From Asterias amurensis (taxonomy: Eukaryota > Echinodermata > Asteroidea > Forcipulatida > Asteriidae): DNA of 64,000 nt. The notes under the pieces are model-generated. The model was given only the letters and a program-made list of their open reading frames with translations, was not told the DNA's origin and did no database searches. Below are positions 32,756-44,293 of the stretch, piece by piece. A program made the translations under genes and the position numbers. Within the stretch, counting starts at the first letter, position 1. The number at the start of each line of letters is the position of its first letter. The stretch is taken from NCBI RefSeq assembly GCF_032118995.1, contig NC_092663.1, forward strand, positions 186,001-250,000, given 5' to 3'.

Positions 32756-34115
32756 TCAAAATGATATTAGGTCTTGAACACCCGAGCACTGGTTACCTCT
32801 TGAGTCCATTCCTTTAAAATCAAACATCTCCTGTGCGACAACTGCTTGCTGGCCAAATTGCTGAATTAAATGCCCCTCTTGGAAATGGTCGCTGCTATCA
32901 TCACATGCAATATCATTCTCTTCACTGCAACATTGTTTCAATAAAGCATGGGATAATAACATTTGATGCTCAACAGAGAAATCATATGTCAGTTCTGACA
33001 AGTCTAAATGGGGTATATAATCCCTATAGAATGTGTCCTCAGTATTAAGGGTGTCAATGCGTGGGGACAGTTTGAATGGCACATCATGCAGGTAAGGATG
33101 ATTTGAGCTGCAGTTGGTAACATGAGGTTGACTATAGTCTGTGTTGATGTCTTGGCTAATGAGTCCGTTTGGAGTTTGTTGTAATGGACCATCTGTGGAA
33201 GATGGAGGCTCTGACCAGCTCCTACTAACATCCTTGTACTCGGGAAGACGATATCCAGATACCTAGAGCAAAATCAAACAAAACAAACCATTGCTCAAGT
33301 CATTATGAAATATTTCATCCAAGTTATTAGACGCATCACATTTTCAAGTAATTAAATGAATACATGGAGCGTCTACGACAGTATTGCAAAAAAAGGATTG
33401 CGAATTACAAAGAAGGTTCTTCTGAAAGCCAGAACAGAAGAGGGTTTTGGGTTGCCCGTCGAAAAAGCACTCCTACGATAACAAAACAGGTCTTGTGAAT
33501 CTTTGATTACCATGCAGTGTGAAAATCAAACTTTTTTAACTGGGTGCCGAGTTTGTGTTTGTTGTACATGTGCCGAGTTTGTGGGTGCCGAGTTTGCAAG
33601 GTGCAGAATTGAAGGTTGGTATCGTAGCAGAGCAACGGAGACTCACGCCCGCAACGACAGCATACTACGTCGTCATTCCGGAGAGCTTGGCACGCCAGAG
33701 ATCCGAGACAGTGATTACTGCGTGCCGAAATCCCCGGTGACGTCACCCGGAGCTCTGAGGCCGCCACAGGGACCAGTGATCATTTGTCCTGGAAAACTCT
33801 GTATTAGTAGAGCATGATAGGAAATGTACCCTACCTGTTGATATGAGGGAGGTGGTGGTGATAGGAAATGTACCCTACCTGTTGATATGAGGGAGGTGGT
33901 GGTGATAGGAAATGTCACCCTACCTGTTGATATGAGGGAGGTGGTGGTACTGCTGGTGGGGGGTACAATGTGTTCCTCTCACTCCAAGATTGACCAACTA
34001 TGGTGAATCCATCTTCTTCCTCTTCAACATCTAACATTGCTGGCATAGCTTCAGGATTGAGTTGGAGTGGATCAGATCTTTTCCTAAATATTGAGAATGG
34101 TGAAGTAATTGCCCT
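32756..34115 (-). CDS. UMAD1: UMAD1-like, UMA-domain protein (5' end uncertain)
   Basis: Two coding exons are sure: 33924-34115 and 32756-33262, joined in phase 0 (GT-AG), 232 residues to the stop. The first reads PFSIFRKRSDP then EEEEDGFTIVGQSW, matching the human N-terminus (FHFFRKPP, ETEADGFVLLGDT), then a proline run ending PPPPSYQQ, a PPxY motif. The second carries DVPFKLSPRI and, 34 residues on, LTYDFSVEHQMLL, matching human DVPFTLAPHV and YDFTLENSVL, the two ends of the UMA (UBAP1-MVB12-associated) domain. UMA domains occur in ESCRT-I subunits MVB12 and UBAP1; a role of UMAD1 in endosomal sorting is inferred only. About 65 residues follow the domain, longer than in human. No ATG precedes FSIFRK in the exon; a leader exon may be 35117-35167. 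The donor of the first exon is tandemly triplicated (33834, 33878, 33923). Confidence 0.88.
33818..33950. repeat. 44/45-bp tandem triplication of the UMAD1 splice donor
   Basis: Three copies of a segment with tacctgttgatatgaggga and ggtggtggtga. Each copy contains, on minus, the exon end coding PPSYQQ and the donor CAG|GTAGGG. Donor positions: 33923-33922 (used), 33878-33877 and 33834-33833. The copy next to the exon has one extra base. Use of a distal donor would run into a stop two codons past the normal junction (GTA GGG TGA). Confidence 0.92.
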
Positions 34116-35116
34116 CTGGAAGAAAAATAAATATATTTTGTTTTTACTTTTAATGCCAAATACTATACACATATGGACTGGCAATGAGGTCAGTAGAGCA
34201 TGTCTATTCCCCTGATGAGGGACTGTGAGTGACCAGAAGAGGGCCTATTTCCAGAGGCCTCATCTAGTTGTGCCACATGGTAGTAATACATGTAGTTGGA
34301 TATCAACGCTTGTTTTCAATGCACCAGGCAAGCAATTAAAACACTTAAGTCAAACATTGGACCTTAAACAAGTGAATGCAATGCACCTACATGTAACTCT
34401 ATTGAAAACCTGTTGCAGTCAAAGAACACTGTTATTTGAAACAAGTGGTAATTGCATAGTTGGCAATGAGAGCTTTTTATATTGCCTTTAACAAGGACAA
34501 TGTATGACTCAACTAGTTACACTTACATTTAATGAGTTCATTTTGAATCAGCTACTACGCCACTGTCATCAACAGAGTCATTGGATGATGCTGCAGATTA
34601 CATCAGAAGACAACAGTCAAATGCTAAACGTCAAAACACAAAACAACATTTTTATAACTAGGATCCAATTTCAGTATAAAGTGCTATTATTTCAAGTGCA
34701 ACTACTAAGTTCTCTGAGTACCAAGCATTATCCAAGTACCAAGTGCACTAGTCGAGTACCAAGGACTTGGGTGCCAGATTTTGAGTACTTTGCAAAGAAA
34801 CTGCAAAAAGAGATCTAAAACATATTTTGCAGGGTAGGGTCTAGTTCTTAATAATAAAATAGATACATTGACTAAACATGGGTGATAATATGCTTGGCTT
34901 TACCTTTAGAAATTATTGAATCATGATACACTCCACAGAGATACATGTATGGCCCTTTTATCCCTTAAATCACACCCCACTAGCACAAAACAAAACTGAA
35001 ACTATTGAGATAATCTTACAACCTGAAGTCATTTAATGTTTTTTTCTTTAAAATTTAGGTCTGTCAACCACTGAAAAAGAATAAGTTTTAAAGCATTTTA
35101 ATAAGCGATGTCTTAC

Positions 35117-35167
35117 ATTATTCACAGCATGATGTTTGAGACAAGTCTGTCAGGATTCTTCATGGTT
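35117..35167 (-). other. Possible 5' leader exon of UMAD1
   Basis: A 51-base segment between a good acceptor (ttttgcag) and a good donor (GTAAGA) on the minus strand. It has ATG codons (ATGAAGAATCCTGAC) but every frame holds a stop, so it would be untranslated, or begin at the inner acceptor CCTGACAG as a 30-base in-frame exon. Evidence is splice motifs and position only. Confidence 0.35.
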
Positions 35168-35315
35168 CTGCAAAACAAATAATTTTAAATAGCTATTATT
35201 TGGATGCCTAAAACTATAAAATGAAACTATTTTAGGCTGTGTAAACAATACACAGACAATAAGTTCATACATCCTGCATGATTAACAAATAATCCTGACT
35301 CTAATATAGGCTTTT

Positions 35316-35632
35316 AAGCCATTGGACACTTTCAATAAACAGTATTATCCAAGGCCCATACTTCGTGTATCACAACTTAAATATATAAAATAACAAACCT
35401 GTGAAAATTTAGGCTGTGTCATGACATGTGTTTAAAATAAATCCATCGTAATTCTTGATATCGATAATTGATAATGTTTTAATGTTTTCTCAAAAAGTAA
35501 AGCATTTCATGGAATAGTATTTCAAGAGAAGTCTTTCACCATTACCTTCTGTAAACCCTGTAAGCTATTTGTAAATCTGTGAACTTTTTTCTTTTTTTTC
35601 TGTTCCGAAAGTGTCCAATGGCTTTGTCCTCA
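35316..35632. mobile_element. MITE related to the GGACACTATTGG family
   Basis: Left end aagccattggacactttc, right end gaaagtgtccaatggctt, perfectly inverted over 18 bases. Interior words (tgtatcacaacttaa, aaaataacaaacctgtgaaa) echo the other family. Non-coding, AT-rich. Confidence 0.85.
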
Positions 35633-35974
35633 GGCCTTTTATGCATTCCTGGTTTCCTGGCACCAATTGTAAATGAAACAATTATATTTCCATTATGCAG
35701 TTCTGTCAGTAAAATTCCAAAATATAAATAATAACGAGAAAATCAGAACTACATGTATGAGTTCTCTTCCGTCACCAGCTCTTTTGCAGTGAACTTTGAA
35801 GTATGCAAATAAGCCAGAAACTATCATATATGATTTTATATAGGGATGGTATGCATCGAGGTGACCATTGCTTGTACAGTAGGGGGTAGTTATTAGTTTG
35901 GATTATTTATTTTTTCTGTGCAATGGAGGAAGACAAATTGCGCAATAAATCATGATTATTATTATTAATAAGAG

Positions 35975-36410
35975 AATAAAAGTGTAGCGACGAGTTCTTA
36001 AACGGACATTTAAGAACGAGTCACTACTCTTTTATTCCCATTCATAAATGCCCTTTTGTTAAAAACGTTAAACAAAATACAGTTATAGACACTTTGACAA
36101 TTGAAAATTCGAGGTTTAAAATATTTTTTTCAAAAACTTTATGAAGAATTTGTTTGATGCGCGTGAGTTGTGTGTACGTGCGCGTTTATAAATAGATTAC
36201 GCGCACGCGCTTACATATATTACGCGCTGTATAACTATGAATTGCGTTCCGCATGATAATCTTGCGCGCGCGTGCCCGACACGCGAAAGCCAGCCGGTCT
36301 TTAACAGCTTCAGCTGTGTCTTTATCAACACCGTCACGTGACGCACTCTCCACCAATAATAGGAGTAGAGAAACTGTCTGGGGTATTTATTTTATGAATA
36401 TCATTTTTTA
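35975..36410. mobile_element. Dispersed foldback family F, copy 2
   Basis: Starts with the hairpin gagttcttaaacggacattt / aaatg-type inverted pair, then actcttttattcccattcataaatgccc, and ends cgcactctccaccaataat...gaaactgtctggggtattta. The order of parts is the same as at 45270. Non-coding. Confidence 0.75.
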
Positions 36411-36649
36411 GGCATGTTAGTTTTAGGGGAAAGTCCCTGACCCTGCTTAATTTAAACGATCAATGATCAGATGATGATGGTGGTTGGGGCATAGAGATGG
36501 TTGGGGCAGGACTCGAGATTGGGGGAAAACTGTGAGTGTGATTGTGAAACTGAAGTTAAGTGAAGACTGAAAGTAAATAACTAAAAAAGGGCATAATCAT
36601 TAAAATCAAAAATATTTATTTTTTCAGTTATTATAGATTCTACTTTACT

Positions 36650-37327
36650 TACTTTACACTATTTTCGTGGTCTAAGAGAAGTACATGTACTACCTCGATG
36701 GTATAATATTAATAACCATGACAACAAAGGTGTTGGCACACACGGACGTGACGACGGTGGTTCAAGTTTGAGGTTACATTCAGCAGAGACTTTATATTTA
36801 GACATGATGAGATCATCAAATCAGTGGAGACGTCAATCAAACAAACGAACTTCGTGAACTTTGTCCTAGAGCGCCGCCTACGACCGCCAGGTCAATGTAG
36901 CCTTTATACAGGGCGTTCAGAGCATATTGATGGTGTGTATTTATATTTATTTTGACATGTAAGTATTATTTTAAATTAAGTTTGTGTTATTTTTGTTCAA
37001 GTATTTTAATGAATATCTACTTATATTTATAATTCATTGATATGTTTGTGTAAATTGTTAGTTGAAAACAAAAAATCTGGACGTAAAATGCTGGGCGATT
37101 GATGCGCCTGGATTCAAAGGTTACACTTAGTAGGGTCATCGGGTTTCCTGACTACCATTAATAAGTTTATGACGAATAACATGATAGGTGATCTGGCTAT
37201 TGATGTAGAAGCGCGCCAGTAGTTGGATCACGTCAAAAAAGTCCAGCAGACAACACCACAACCACTATCTACTTCTACTTTTCCGCACTTGTTTTACGGT
37301 GTAAGTATCTCCAATTGATTGAGGACT
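36650..37327. promoter_or_regulatory. Divergent region between UMAD1 and RPA3
   Basis: RPA3 starts at 37328 on plus; UMAD1 runs the other way. The stretch around 36840-36910 is relatively GC-rich (agcgccgcctacgaccgcc) and has a minus-strand TATAAAGG at about 36898-36905. A shared promoter would fit the human arrangement, where UMAD1 was once named as the RPA3 opposite-strand transcript. No start site can be fixed from sequence alone. Confidence 0.3.
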
Positions 37328-40300
37328 ATGGATCAAGATACGCAGCCACAGCCAAGAGTGAACGGCTCAATGTTGCCGAAGTATCAAGGAAGTGTTGTGT
37401 GCTTGCTTGGGAGAGTTAAAGATGTAAGTAGGCAGTTTCATCAAGTTGATTTTACGTGTACCAAAACACACACACACACAGCCCCGAAAAAAAAGAACGA
37501 AATATATTAAATCATAACTCACATTTTGTACAACTCACAACTATGAGACTTGACAGCAGGCAGGAGCATTCTCTCCCCGTGCTTACATTTCAAAAATATT
37601 CGAAATCGGATGAATAGTTTCGGAGATATTGTAAAAAAAAGAGAGCAACGACAAAAAACAGAAGCTTGGCCTGGCGTGCAGCGCCCATTCGTTTGTGCAT
37701 GACGTCAACTTTGAACCCCGTGGACAACGGATTTCGGAAATCTTCGGAAAGCGCCGAAGAAGCCCGAAGACGGTTTTTTGCGATGCGGGAGCACATGTTT
37801 ACACAAAATGAGATAACGATTACATCATCGTGTAGCCGATAAAATTCCGCACATCGTACAGCTAGTCGCATAGCTTTTACCTTAAAAACCTATTTTTGTC
37901 GGCGTTTTCCATTTTTTGAATCAAGATTTCTTCCAGAGACAATCATCAAAATTGAATGCGACTTTGTCAGTGCTAATTCCCATACTTTTAAGTTTAACTT
38001 GTGAAAATTTGGTGTAATTTGATTATGTTTTCTTCTCCCGCAGAAAGGTTTTGTTAGACCATTTCTTGCAAAGTTGTCCTAAATACGCACGATTGTACAT
38101 GTACGTCGTACTCGTACATCTTCGTGTTTCCGTGATGTGCCACCACAAGAGGGCGTGTGTTACAATAAGTTTGATAGGCCGGGGCTCTAATAATAGAAAG
38201 CTGGAAAGCTGCCCGATCTTGTTTCTTTGATAATTTCTACGTTCTGAATTGATAATAACAGACTGCTCATCTTGAGTCAAAAGAAACTAGTATTGTTATA
38301 TACTTTTAGAGGCCTATACTAATTGAAACGAAAGTTGAACAAAAAAATTGATTGTATAATTATAGCCATTGGTTTTTAGAAATTGTCTTTGTAAATATAA
38401 CAAAAATAATCGATGTATACAAATGCCTTCATCCTCAAGTTTTTTAAAGATTGTTCTAATGTTTTACTGTGTTAATGCTACAATTTTAAATCAAAGGATC
38501 AACTGATCTTAAATTAAAGGAAACACCAGTCATAAACTCTTTAATTTTATTTCATTCTGGTTAATTTAATAATGCTATTTGTTGACATAATTAATAAAGA
38601 ATATTCACACAAACACCTGCAAAACTTAACACATATTTAATTTTTATAGTTAACAATTTTCCCCACGATGCCGCTCCTCAGTTTGATTCACAAAATATCA
38701 CTTTTTGCCGTTCATAAAAAATCATACTAGCGCCTCAAAGCACAGTTTGTAAGAGATAGAGGGCGCTCGCCTAGTGTGCGCCCTCTATTGCCATAGGCTG
38801 TGCATTAAACTTGGCCGTGGCCGATATGAAGAAAAACATAAGAATTGAACTTGAACACGGGTACGTTTTTTTCACGATCCACGCTCATTAAAAACGGTAT
38901 ATCTCTGCAACCAAACATCCGATTTCAAAATTTTAAATTGATTTTTACTTCTAAGAATACACCTTAACAGACTACATCTTGTCAGAGAAAAAATCACCTG
39001 CATTAAATTTGACTGAAACTGCCTAATGTAAGCAATCCAATCTACAACATAACAACTATCAATCATTCAACGATCATACCGATCGCATCTTCTTATATGT
39101 TGAGTGTAGTCTAAGTGTAGTATTATTATTAGTAATTGTAGGTCAATACGACAATTGTGTAACGGAAATTTCAAAGTCAGCTTTGAAAATAATACAATTT
39201 TCCAGAATTACTTATAAACGGCACAACTTTTTTTATCCAGTTCAGTGATTAATAAAAGTAAAAGTAAAACATCATCACACTTCTTGTTGACTAGTTCAAT
39301 ATGGTTCAATTCATTCAATCTTCATCATCACAATACATTCACACGTGCTGCACACACAGCTCAGACAGACAGTACACAATGAGTAGGCCTATCTCATCTG
39401 CCTAAATTTGCTTAAAAAAAGTATCCATGGTATAATCAAAATATTAATAATTAATAATTTTTTATACAATTTTCTATCATCGCCCATCCATCCATGACCA
39501 TAGGCCATACTCCCATATAGACATATTACTTTTCAATAAATAATAGGCCTGAATACAAAATCACACTCACATTCACACACCAGACAGTCACAGTCGCACC
39601 TGTAACAGAAATATTGTATTATTCGGGTGTTGGGTGGGATTCAAACCTATGATCGAGAACAACGCTGATTTATAAAACACTTCATTACAACAAAATAGAA
39701 ATGGGTGCCAGAATTATGACAACATTCGTCAGTAAGGATATTCGTCCCAAAACAACAATCTTTTTTAGTTAAACCAATTCACAAAAGCGCGGGAAATTTA
39801 TTGGTAACCAACACATGCATTAGCGATGTTATGCTAGCTGTGGGGATATCAGTGAAACGGACAATCATTATTATACCTCGGTAACAAATTGTGAAGTTGA
39901 GCAATAATTGTGTAATGTTGACCTTTAGCACCACACAGGACGTTGGTTTCTGTGCCGTGTGAAAGGTCCTGGTTGAGTTTGAAGATGACGTCCTTGGTCA
40001 AGACAACAGGCGCCCGAGATGACGTCCTTGGTCAAGACAACAGGCGCCCGAGACCAAGGACCCTAGTTTGACTTTGTTGTGTGAAGAGGGTTTTATTAGA
40101 GTAGATCAAATACACTACACATTGTGTTTGTTAATCCATAGATTTGTTGTCATGTATTCATTCCTGGTTTTAATAAATTCTTTTGTAATAATCAACCTGT
40201 GATTGTTCCCATAGATTGACCCCAATGGAACGTCCTTCATGCTGGGACTGAGTGACAATGTTGATGTTCAAGTGCAGTTGCAAGATCCAGTAAGAATATA

Positions 40301-41917
40301 CAAATTAATGCCAGTCAAAAAATAACATGCTTTTGCCATTTGCTGTTTTTCCTTTAATTTTTGTTCTTAAAGTAGTTGTTTTACAAATAGCAGACCTGGA
40401 ATTACATGCAGGCTACAGAGGCCATGGCCTTTATTGCCCCTTGACTTGGCCTTGGTGCCCCTTCAAAAGGTTCCTATTGACTTAAAGGTTTTCCATTGGA
40501 AGTGCCATTTACAAACTGGCCTTGCCCTTTCAAGGATATCCAGGCATGAAATAGTTTGTTTAGTTTTGTGTTTAGCAAAGATTGAATAAAATTCCTCCTC
40601 CAGGGAAAACAAAAGATTATTAATGCCATCATCTAGCAAGCCACTTTCCATGTATTCTTGTACAGTGTACAATATTGTTAGTAACCCCACAAAGAAAGCA
40701 AAATCAGGCTGAGACAAAGACAGGTTTTGATTTAACTTAATTTTGTTAGCTTTTAATAGAAAACAAACTGCATACTGAACACATTTGGTGGTACATGTAC
40801 ATGTACCTTGCATGCATTGACTGTGCGGAATAATTTTTGGCCAATAACCTTCTAACTTATCTTGTATTTTAGTTTAAAAATCTGCCGAGCATTATGTTGG
40901 ACCAGTGTTAAAGTAAGTGTTGCTATCTAATAATAACATGTAATGACTGTTGTGTCTTGACAGCTCCAAGACATGATTGAAGGCATCACCGAGGTCATAG
41001 GTCATGTCGGACAAAACTCAAGAGTCATTAACTGCATTCAATATGTCAACTTAGGAGAAATGGACTTTGGTAAGCCAGTAATATTACCTTAACAACTTCT
41101 TATACAAGTATTACATTATACAATTGTTGCAAGCTGTGACAGGGCGTTTTGTACACTAGAGGTGGAAAATGGCATCTGAGGCAAAGCCGAGTGCCATTTG
41201 CCCCCGGGGGTTTACAAAACCCATGGACCCCGTCACATTTGCAACAATTGTTTTGTTATACCATGGTAATAATTTTGCAGGAGGAAACAAAAATTAAATT
41301 AGTGATTATTGCGATGAGAGCAAAAAAAACAAAACTAAATGATCTGTGGCTACATAGACCCATTGCACAACGCGCATACATACATGCGTGTGTCTCCTAT
41401 CCGCCATTTTGGGGGAAAAAATGTGCACAAAAGGATGGAACACTTGTTTACGCTTCAATGCGCATGTAAACACATGTACCATCCTTTTGTGTATGTTTTG
41501 ACCCCCAAAATGGCGCACTGGAGACGCACATGCAAGTGGCTGCTCATTGTTCAATGTGTCTTTATTGCCGATATAGGTTGAATGGCTTCATACTTGTTTC
41601 CTACCCTACGCCTACTGCTCTCGACCAATAGAAATAAGGAAACTGTCTTATAAGCACAGGTGTCAGCTCGCATGTCACGCTTATGTTACTGGTTACTGGT
41701 TACATAAACAAAGGTTATACACCCCCATGTGACGCGCTCTCCACCAATAGGAATAGCGAAACTGTCTGAGGTATTTATGAATGATCATTTGATTCTTGAA
41801 TGTTCAAGTTAATACTGAATTGTTGATTTCTTGTTTTTCCCTCCAGACTTGACACTCTATGATGAAGCGCTTAAAATCACACATGACTTTGCGGAGTTCT
41901 ACATGCCAGGAGTGTAG
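37328..41917 (+). CDS. RPA3: RPA3, replication protein A 14-kDa subunit, complete
   Basis: Exons 37328-37423, 40215-40289, 40964-41069, 41847-41917; all GT-AG, phases 0, 0, 1; 348 bases, 115 residues (human 121). Exon 1: MDQDTQPQPRVNGSMLPKYQ then VVCLLGRVKD, as in human RINAGMLAQF and VCFVGRLEK. Exon 2: IDPNGTSFMLGLSDN. Exon 3: EGITEVIGHVGQNSRV, then IQYVNLGEMDF. Exon 4: DLTLYDEALKITHDFAEFY and a short end MPGV, as human DLGLYNEAVKIIHDFPQFY. It is one OB fold plus a C-terminal helix; in animals it forms the trimer core of RPA with RPA1 and RPA2 in the nucleus for replication and repair. The start is the ATG that gives the conserved N-terminus. Intron 1 (2.8 kb) has a CTCF-like string at 38143-38158 and a hairpin on agagggcgctcg / gcgccctct at about 38757-38788. 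Confidence 0.95.
41126..41265. mobile_element. Hairpin MITE, ACAATTGTTGCA family, copy 1
   Basis: Arms tatacaattgttgcaagctg and tttgcaacaattgttttg are inverted, with the inner pair gtgacagggcgttttgtac / gtttacaaaacccatgg...ccccgtcac. Two further copies are at 50046-50153 and 62032-62127, both in MIOS introns. It lies in RPA3 intron 3. Confidence 0.85.
41340..41790. mobile_element. Foldback element and partial family F copy in RPA3 intron 3
   Basis: From 41357 to about 41545, cattgcacaacgcgcatac and gcgccattttgggg-type words are mirrored (ccgccattttggggg against cccccaaaatggcg; aaaaggatggaacac against accatccttttgtg). From about 41620, tgacgcgctctccaccaata to gaaactgtctgaggtattta is the right part of family F. 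Non-coding. Confidence 0.7.
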
Positions 41918-43930
41918 CAGGATGACGTGGCAGTGTTTATATTCGATACTAGTGCTGTATGCCGATGACGTGTATGTAAATGTATCAATCAGTCATAGGC
42001 GCCTGTGTGGATGCACACACACAACACATAATGAAAAATGTACATTAAATAAACAGCTCTGTGTGGATGGCTTCAGGTTCAAATTGAAATTTGAATTCCA
42101 GAACATGTCCCTATTGGTACCTGATTATCTCTAAAGGAATCCACTTTCTATTGTTCAATGTTTTGAGTGTTTTAATCCAAGACAAATTATCAAACGTTTC
42201 ATGGTACTACTGTATGGCAATTCCCAAACAATTATTTCCAACCAATTACCTACATGTATTCTAGAAGGCGTCAACATGAATCATTGAGATTGCAATGCTC
42301 ACCAATCTACCTTTTAAAAAGACCAATCTGATATCGTTAAACTCTTACTAGTTTCACAATTACTCGCAGAGCACAAGTAGAGTATCAGCCAAGATGGCAT
42401 GTCATTTACATAGGTTGTTGTGACCACTGCTGACCAGTGCTATGCTGTTGTTTTGTGCCTCTGGTCATCATGCCATAATAATTTCATCAGAAATAAAAGG
42501 AGTATTTTGTTCATCTTTTTTGCCGCACATGGTGTGTGATCTTTTAACAAGAATTAGTGCCAGGCTAAGCAACTATTTAATAAAACAGGAAAAGACATTT
42601 TGAACAATTTTATTGAGCTGGTAACTTTATAAGCAGAAATTTTGCATCACAAAATCTTGTAACTTCTGATCTTACATGTTAAACAAATCCTTGTCACTTG
42701 TAAACTGTGAACATCATTTGGTTATTAAATAATAGGATTATAAATCCTCGCCACGTTGTTGTTTTTGGTATATTTGTTTGTGTATAGATAAATAAGAGGG
42801 ACCTTTCGTTTTGGACGATGGATGGTTCTGCGACATTAATTATGACATTTGGCGTCATCTGCGCATGAGTTAGCTTTGAGGCAGTCGTCCCTTATTTTCA
42901 AGACAGTACTTCTTGAGATAAATCTGCATTGTGCTGAAACCATCAACATTTGGCTGTAAAACGTCTCAGAACCATCCGTCGTCGAAAATGAAAACTCTGT
43001 TGATAGCTGATAGTACACTGTACAATGTTATTGAATGTACAACATTGTGGCTTCATGTACTTCCCAATGATATACACAACACAATATGTTATCATAGACA
43101 TACATTGTAGATTTTATTGATTTTAACAGATTTTATTGTCAATTTTCATTAATAACACATGGTGTTACCCAACAGCTATTTCATTAATTTAGACCTGGTT
43201 CCAAGTCTACCAGCCTGGGGCAATGAGAGTGTTGAATGAAATAGATTCATTTTGTAGATTAACCTTCAATCATACATTTGGGACTCCATATCATTATAAC
43301 AAACCTATACTCAGGCATGCAACTTTTTCTTTGATCAGCTGTTCCTCTTTTAGGTGAAGTTACAGTTGCATGCCTGTATACAATGGGATAAACATGTAGT
43401 GTAAAAATACAACATCGAGTGAGCAGGCAGTTACATTTGGCTGCTGCTCCATTAATTCTTATTTTTTTATTCAAAATACAAATACATTGGAATTTTGTTT
43501 AAAGATTTTTTATCAAATTATAGGCAACCCCTTTTTTTCTATTAAGAATAATGTATATTTCAGGCTACTTTAACATAAGGGTATATGTACTTTTTCCTAA
43601 CAAAAAACACAATTACCACAGATTTACATTAAAGGCACCTGGGAGTAGGATTTTTTTTCTTTTAAACATAAGAGTATATGTTTATTAACAATAAAACAAT
43701 TTTTTGAGTAATTGTTTGTCACAATTTATATGTTAAAAAAATTAATTAAGTGCTTGGGGGGTTGACTCCGGCTACCCCTTTTGTGACGTAGGAAAAGGAA
43801 GACTTTGCCTCGATCAAACATAGACCCCCCTCGATGCCTAGATAAACACACTTGCAAAAGTACATGTAATTCTAAGACGTGAGTTTGTACGCTGCGAAAA
43901 AAGGTTTTTTTTTCTGGCATTTTTCCGGCA
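41918..43930. other. RPA3 3' flank, no other gene seen
   Basis: Follows the RPA3 stop. A candidate AATAAA is at about 42046-42051. The rest is AT-rich with one foldback element (42793-42993). Nothing else recognised. Confidence 0.4.
42793..42993. mobile_element. Foldback element
   Basis: ttcgttttggacgatggatggttctg on the left is mirrored by cagaaccatccgtcgtcgaaaatgaa on the right (longest perfect pairings around gatggttctg/cagaaccatc). Inner part also partly inverted (catttggcg... / ...catttggctg is direct, not inverted). Similar ends occur near 1090-1260. Confidence 0.7.
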
Positions 43931-44293
43931 ATGCCAACCAGGTGTATTGCTGCTGGATGCAGCAAAACAACTAAAGATGGGGTCAGTCCTCATCTGTTTC
44001 CTGCAGAACCCAAGTATAGGCGGTTGTGGGCTGCGAAAGTCAGATTAACTAGAGCAAAGTGGTCCGGTCCGACGTCTTTTTCAGCGCTATGCAGCGAACA
44101 CTTCGAGCCGTCGTGCTTCGAATCCGGGATACACCACTCATTTGACATGACGAGAAGAGCCAATCTTAAACACGACGCCGTCCCAACAATTTTTCCAGCT
44201 AGTGAGAAGTCGAAGAAGGTATCTGAAAGACGTGACGAACCCAGAGGAGCATTTGCTAAACGTGAAAACAATTCGGGTAAGTTTGAACTTTGA
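43931..44293 (+). CDS. THAP-type zinc finger protein, first exon or short gene
   Basis: The frame opens with MPTRCIAAGC and carries a full THAP domain in residues 1-88: zinc ligands C5, C10, C54 and H57 (C-x4-C-x43-C-x2-H), the invariant W33, F58 after the histidine, and the closing AVPTIF (83-88). THAP domains bind DNA and are shared with P-element transposases. After 32 more charged residues the frame stops at 44293, but a good donor (TCGG|GTAAGT) at about 44279 suggests splicing to a further exon. A possible last exon begins after ctcag at about 44954 (LANWFKVHDGVRGD, stop), but support is thin and it would run antisense to the 3' UTR of MIOS. It is not part of the conserved gene group and could be a host THAP gene or a domesticated or solitary transposon-derived exon. 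Confidence 0.75.
   Translation: MPTRCIAAGCSKTTKDGVSPHLFPAEPKYRRLWAAKVRLTRAKWSGPTSFSALCSEHFEPSCFESGIHHSFDMTRRANLKHDAVPTIFPASEKSKKVSERRDEPRGAFAKRENNSGKFEL

Noticed and set aside
37424-37510. RPA3 exon 1 frame continuing into a THTHTAPKKK tail
   Set aside because: A strong donor (GAT|GTAAGT) precedes it and exon 2 continues the RPA3 protein in frame.
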